NCBI GenBank assembly: GCA_031273145.1
Contig: JAISSL010000013.1
Span: 1 to 12,214, forward strand
Direction: 5' to 3'
Length of the DNA stretch: 12,214 nt
Source of the DNA: Zoogloeaceae bacterium
GTDB lineage: Bacteria > Pseudomonadota > Gammaproteobacteria > Burkholderiales > Rhodocyclaceae
Shown: piece by piece, positions 9,622 to 12,214 of the stretch
Layout: each line of letters starts with the position of its first letter
Position numbering within the stretch: the stretch's first letter is position 1
Notes under the pieces: model-generated
What the model saw: only the letters and a program-made list of their open reading frames with translations
Told to the model about the DNA's origin: nothing
The model's database searches: none
Translations under genes and position numbers: made by a program

Positions 9622-9811
9622 ATGGCTTCAAAAAATCAAATGAAATCAAAGACTTACCCCCCCCCCGCATTCTAGTGGCATATCAGCGGGCGCTGAACTT
9701 CCGTCATCTCTGCCGAAATCTGGCGAGTCTCACTTCAGAAATTGCGAAATTTGTTCGGGAGAATCTTTCCGGGAAATATGGGAGAAGGACGGCGAATCAT
9801 ATCAACGTTGT
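9622..9811 (+). other. Probable out-of-frame 5' part of the methyltransferase gene
   Basis: ATG 9622 opens a 17-codon frame (MASKNQMKSKTYPPPAF) that stops at TAG 9673-9675, right after a run of ten C. In the next frame over, without any ATG, GTG or TTG since the stop at 9641, the sequence from about 9737 onward encodes RNCEICSGESF and then ESYQRCLSCGLV, the zinc-ribbon start expected for the methyltransferase. Removing one C (or adding two) would fuse ATG 9622 to this frame and give a 332-residue protein. The ribosome binding site of ATG 9622 is weak (GGA, ten bases upstream). The fusion is inferred from reading frames, not observed. Confidence 0.5.
9657..9666 (+). repeat. Homopolymeric tract of ten C
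   Basis: Ten consecutive C follow GACTTA and precede GCATTC. It is the longest homopolymer in the window and lies at the very 5' end of the methyltransferase coding region, exactly where the reading frame is broken. Long C or G tracts of this sort change length by slipped-strand mispairing and are used as on/off switches for surface-modification genes in, for example, Neisseria and Campylobacter. They are also the classic site of sequencing error. Confidence 0.9.
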
Positions 9812-10621
9812 TTGTCTTGTGGATTGGTTCGCATTTTTCCCCAACCGTCCGAGGAGCGGTTGAACACAATATATCAGGATTCTTTCAGCCAACTTTGGGG
9901 CGAAGTCGAAAAGATTTACCGTCCATTAAAGAAACGGTTGAATAGCGCCATTTTGAAGTCTCTGGCAAAATGGGCGAATGGGGAGAGGGGAGGTAATCTA
10001 TTGGATATCGGCGCGGCTACTGGCTTGCTGATGGAAACGGGCGCAGAGATGGGATATCGTGTTTATGGTGTGGAGGGGGGACAAATGGGAGCGGAGGAGA
10101 TTCGGAGCAAATTCGGGGAAGACCGATTGTTTTATGGCTGGCTGGAACAGATTGATTTTGCATCTCTGCGGAAAATCAATTATTTTGATGCCGTTACAAT
10201 GGTTGACGTTCTGGAACACTGCGCCGATCCGAATGTTACGCTGCCCATTGCTAACCGTATCCTGAAGGAAGGCGGGCATATCGCATGTTACATTCCAACA
10301 ACTTCATCATTTGCCGCAAAACTTTTGGGAAAATCATGGGACTTTTATTGCACAATGCACCTGTTTTCTTTTTCCAACAACAATTTACGGACATTATTTT
10401 CCCGGCATGGGTTTGAAATTTTGACAATACGCCCCTGTCCCCGGTACTTGACGATTGAATATGCGCGTGCTGTTGCCAAACATGTACTGCAAGGTGGGGT
10501 CGGCGAAAAAATGCTGCCGTTACTTCGTTGCGTTCCGGCGTTTTTAGCCCGCTTGGTTGTTCCTCTCTATTGCGGTCAAGTGTTGTTAATTGCGCGTAAA
10601 AAGCGTGAGTGCGGCACCTGA
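9812..10621 (+). CDS. SAM-dependent class I methyltransferase with N-terminal zinc ribbon (5' end frame-disrupted)
   Basis: The first standard start codon in frame is TTG 9812, but the coding frame clearly continues upstream: NCEIC-SG at about 9737 and RCLSCGLVR across 9809 supply two CxxC pairs, the zinc ribbon typical of this methyltransferase type. TTG 9812 falls inside the second pair, so it is unlikely to be the true start. Numbering from TTG as residue 1, SAM-binding motif I is LLDIGAATG (about 63-71), the post-I acidic residue is in YGVEGG, and FDAVTMVDVLEH (about 126-137) is motif II. HLFSFSNNNLRTLFSRHGFEI follows, as in Methyltransf_23-like enzymes. The substrate is unknown; similar enzymes often modify sugars or lipids. 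The gene is more AT-rich than its neighbours and separates atpC from gluQ. Its last 46 bases overlap gluQ convergently. Confidence 0.75.
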   Translation: MSCGLVRIFPQPSEERLNTIYQDSFSQLWGEVEKIYRPLKKRLNSAILKSLAKWANGERGGNLLDIGAATGLLMETGAEMGYRVYGVEGGQMGAEEIRSKFGEDRLFYGWLEQIDFASLRKINYFDAVTMVDVLEHCADPNVTLPIANRILKEGGHIACYIPTTSSFAAKLLGKSWDFYCTMHLFSFSNNNLRTLFSRHGFEILTIRPCPRYLTIEYARAVAKHVLQGGVGEKMLPLLRCVPAFLARLVVPLYCGQVLLIARKKRECGT

Positions 10622-11505
10622 CCAATATCCCAGTTTTCCAGTGCCCATTCCCATAGGGTCTGGATGCTGGCGCGGGCAAGGGTTAGTGGTGGATTTTGTC
10701 CCAGAAAGGTAAGGGCGGCGGTCAGATTGGCTGCCGCGCGGCTGTTTTCCAGCGGCGCGGCGCGGGTTTGCTTGGAGAGTTTTTCGCCCGTCTGGTTGGT
10801 GGCAACCGGCAGATGGGCGTAAAACGGCGTGGGGCAGGCAAGCGCCGTTGGCAGGTAAATCTGACGCGCCGTGGAATCTATCAGATCAGCGCCGCGCGCG
10901 ATATGGGTTATGCCCTGCCAGGCATCATCCACCACCACGGTGAGTTGATAGGTAAAAAGTCCTTCGTCGCGCCAGAGGATGAAATCGCCGACTTCCTTGC
11001 CAAGATTTTGAATCATCTCGCCCTGAATGGCATCGGTAAAGCGAATTTCTGAAGGCTCCTCTATCCGCATTCGCCAGACATGCCCCGCGCTACCCGGCGG
11101 CAGTCCTGCGCGACAAAAACCGGGATAGACCAGGCCGCCATCAATGGCGCGGGGGGGATGATGCGCGGCGATTTTTTTGCGCGAGCAGGCGCAAGGGTAG
11201 AGCCTTCCGGCTTCTTTCAGGGATGCAAGCGCGGCGTGATAGGCATCCAGCCGCTTGCTTTGCCGGAGAATTTCCGCATCCCAAACGAATCCGTGCGCTT
11301 CCAGAGCGCGGAGAATGGCGGCTTCCGCGCCGGGGCGGTTGCGGGGAAAATCCGCGTCTTCCATGCGGACGAACCAGAGACCCTGCTGCACGCGGGCTTC
11401 AAGGCAAGAGGCCAAAGCGGCAATGAGCGAGCCGAAATGCAGCGGCCCGCTGGGAGTGGGGGCGAAGCGCCCACGATAACGCGCGGCTTCGCCGGATACT
11501 GCCAT
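10576..11505 (-). CDS. gluQ: Glutamyl-Q tRNA(Asp) synthetase
   Basis: GluQ is a truncated glutamyl-tRNA synthetase homologue that activates glutamate and attaches it to the queuosine base at position 34 of tRNA(Asp); it lacks an anticodon-binding domain. The 309-residue length fits the family. The HIGH-type motif is in RFAPTPSGPLHFGSL (13-27), followed by RMEDADFPR. The zinc site shows C105-x-C107 and Y127-x3-C131 (CACSRKK...YPGFC), as in E. coli YadB. VVVDDAWQGITHIARGADL (190-208) is the conserved active-site segment, and the KMSKS-type loop is KLSKQ (242-246). Start ATG 11505 has no obvious Shine-Dalgarno but lies four bases after the protease stop, suggesting translational coupling. The last 15 codons overlap the methyltransferase gene on the other strand. 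Confidence 0.95.
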   Translation of the reverse strand: MAVSGEAARYRGRFAPTPSGPLHFGSLIAALASCLEARVQQGLWFVRMEDADFPRNRPGAEAAILRALEAHGFVWDAEILRQSKRLDAYHAALASLKEAGRLYPCACSRKKIAAHHPPRAIDGGLVYPGFCRAGLPPGSAGHVWRMRIEEPSEIRFTDAIQGEMIQNLGKEVGDFILWRDEGLFTYQLTVVVDDAWQGITHIARGADLIDSTARQIYLPTALACPTPFYAHLPVATNQTGEKLSKQTRAAPLENSRAAANLTAALTFLGQNPPLTLARASIQTLWEWALENWDIGQVPHSRFLRAINNT

Positions 11506-11509
11506 AATG

Positions 11510-12214
11510 TCAGCGATTGACCATGCTGCGTTTCAGGGTTGGGCGTTGCCCGACCTTGATCTTGACTTCTTCCGTATTGTTGCCGCGCCGCAGACTGAAA
11601 AGGGTTTCCTCGCCCGGTTTGATTCTGGCAATGGCATCGAGCATCTGTTGGGTATCCTGAATGGCCTTGCCATTGACGGCCAGCAGAATGTCGCCGGGGC
11701 GCACTCCTGCCGCTTCGGCGGGGCCGTTACGCACCACGCCGGCAATCAGCGCGCCCTCGGTGTTGGAAAGGCCGAAGGATTCCGCCAGTTCCGGGGTGAG
11801 TTCCTGCGCTTCGACGCCAATCCAGCCCCGGATGACCTGTCCCTTTTCGATAATCTCTTCCATGATGGCTCTGGCGGAAGAAACCGGAATGGCAAAGCCG
11901 ATGCCAAGCGACCCGCCGGTGCGCGAATAGATGGCGGTGTTGATGCCGATCAGGTTGCCGTTGACATCCACCAGCGCCCCGCCGGAGTTGCCGGGATTGA
12001 TGGCGGCATCGGTCTGGATGAAGTTCTCGAAGGTGTTGATGCCCAGGTGAGTGCGCCCCAAGGCGGAGACAATGCCCATCGTCACGGTCTGCCCTACGCC
12101 GAAGGGATTGCCGATAGCCAGCGCCAGGTCGCCAACATCCACGGATTCCATGTGCCCGAAGGTGATGGCGGGCAAGTCGCTGGCGCTGACTTGCAGGACG
12201 GCGAGATCGGTTTC
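11510..12214 (-). CDS. HtrA/Deg-type serine protease with one PDZ domain, C-terminal part
   Basis: The gene runs off the right edge; 234 C-terminal residues are visible. They begin ETDLAVLQV, which contains the triad aspartate (D3 of the fragment), continue through LALAIGNPFGVGQTVTMGIVS, and reach the catalytic serine in INPGNSGGALVD (S77). After GIGFAIPV the single PDZ domain spans about 128-222 (GWIGVEAQEL, then GPAEAAGVRPGDILLAVNG). The protein ends 12 residues after that, so there is no second PDZ domain: this is the DegS/AlgW/HhoB architecture rather than DegP. Such proteases act in the periplasm in envelope-stress signalling or quality control. The histidine of the triad and the signal or membrane anchor lie outside the window, so the exact subgroup is open. 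Confidence 0.92.
   Translation of the reverse strand, partial: ETDLAVLQVSASDLPAITFGHMESVDVGDLALAIGNPFGVGQTVTMGIVSALGRTHLGINTFENFIQTDAAINPGNSGGALVDVNGNLIGINTAIYSRTGGSLGIGFAIPVSSARAIMEEIIEKGQVIRGWIGVEAQELTPELAESFGLSNTEGALIAGVVRNGPAEAAGVRPGDILLAVNGKAIQDTQQMLDAIARIKPGEETLFSLRRGNNTEEVKIKVGQRPTLKRSMVNR

Noticed and set aside
9675..9863. Third-frame 62-codon ORF starting at GTG 9675 before the methyltransferase
   Set aside because: The zinc-ribbon residues are in a different frame, and this ORF ends inside the methyltransferase without any recognisable motif.

Overview
This window looks like a chromosomal segment of a betaproteobacterium. The grounds are the protein sequences of the F-type ATP synthase subunits, the divergent darP/pmbA pair and a GluQ-type synthetase. 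This is judged by eye; I could not run a search, and the genus is not determinable here. Most of the window is GC-rich; about 9.6-10.6 kb is visibly more AT-rich.

Layout. (1) 1-237: the C-terminal tail of a FlaA1/WbpM-type nucleotide-sugar dehydratase/epimerase, entering from the left. (2) 238-594: a gap without a recognised gene. It holds several perfect inverted repeats, a plus-strand Rho-independent terminator (514-536) and, on the minus strand, a 32-codon ORF for a very basic peptide with one hydrophobic stretch, preceded by an almost ideal Shine-Dalgarno sequence. (3) 595-2511: divergent darP (50S ribosomal subunit maturation) and pmbA/tldE (TldD/TldE protease partner). (4) 2607-9585: a sigma70-like promoter and the complete atpIBEFHAGDC operon, encoding the assembly factor, Fo (a, c, b) and F1 (delta, alpha, gamma, beta, epsilon); catalytic and proton-carrying residues are intact. 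(5) 9586-10621: an AT-rich SAM-dependent methyltransferase gene with an N-terminal zinc ribbon. Its coding frame continues upstream of every standard start codon. The only nearby ATG lies on the other side of a run of ten C, in a frame that differs by one base. (6) 10576-12214: on the minus strand, a single-PDZ HtrA/Deg-type serine protease (N-terminus outside the window) followed after 4 nt by gluQ, whose 3' end overlaps the methyltransferase convergently.

The housekeeping core is conventional. The two places worth a second look are the C10 tract in the methyltransferase, which reads like a phase-variable (contingency) gene caught in the OFF state or else a homopolymer sequencing error, and the 238-594 gap, where a small basic hydrophobic peptide, a structured leader able to pair with its ribosome binding site, and an opposing terminator sit together. 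That arrangement would fit a small-protein or type I toxin-antitoxin-like locus, but this is only an inference.
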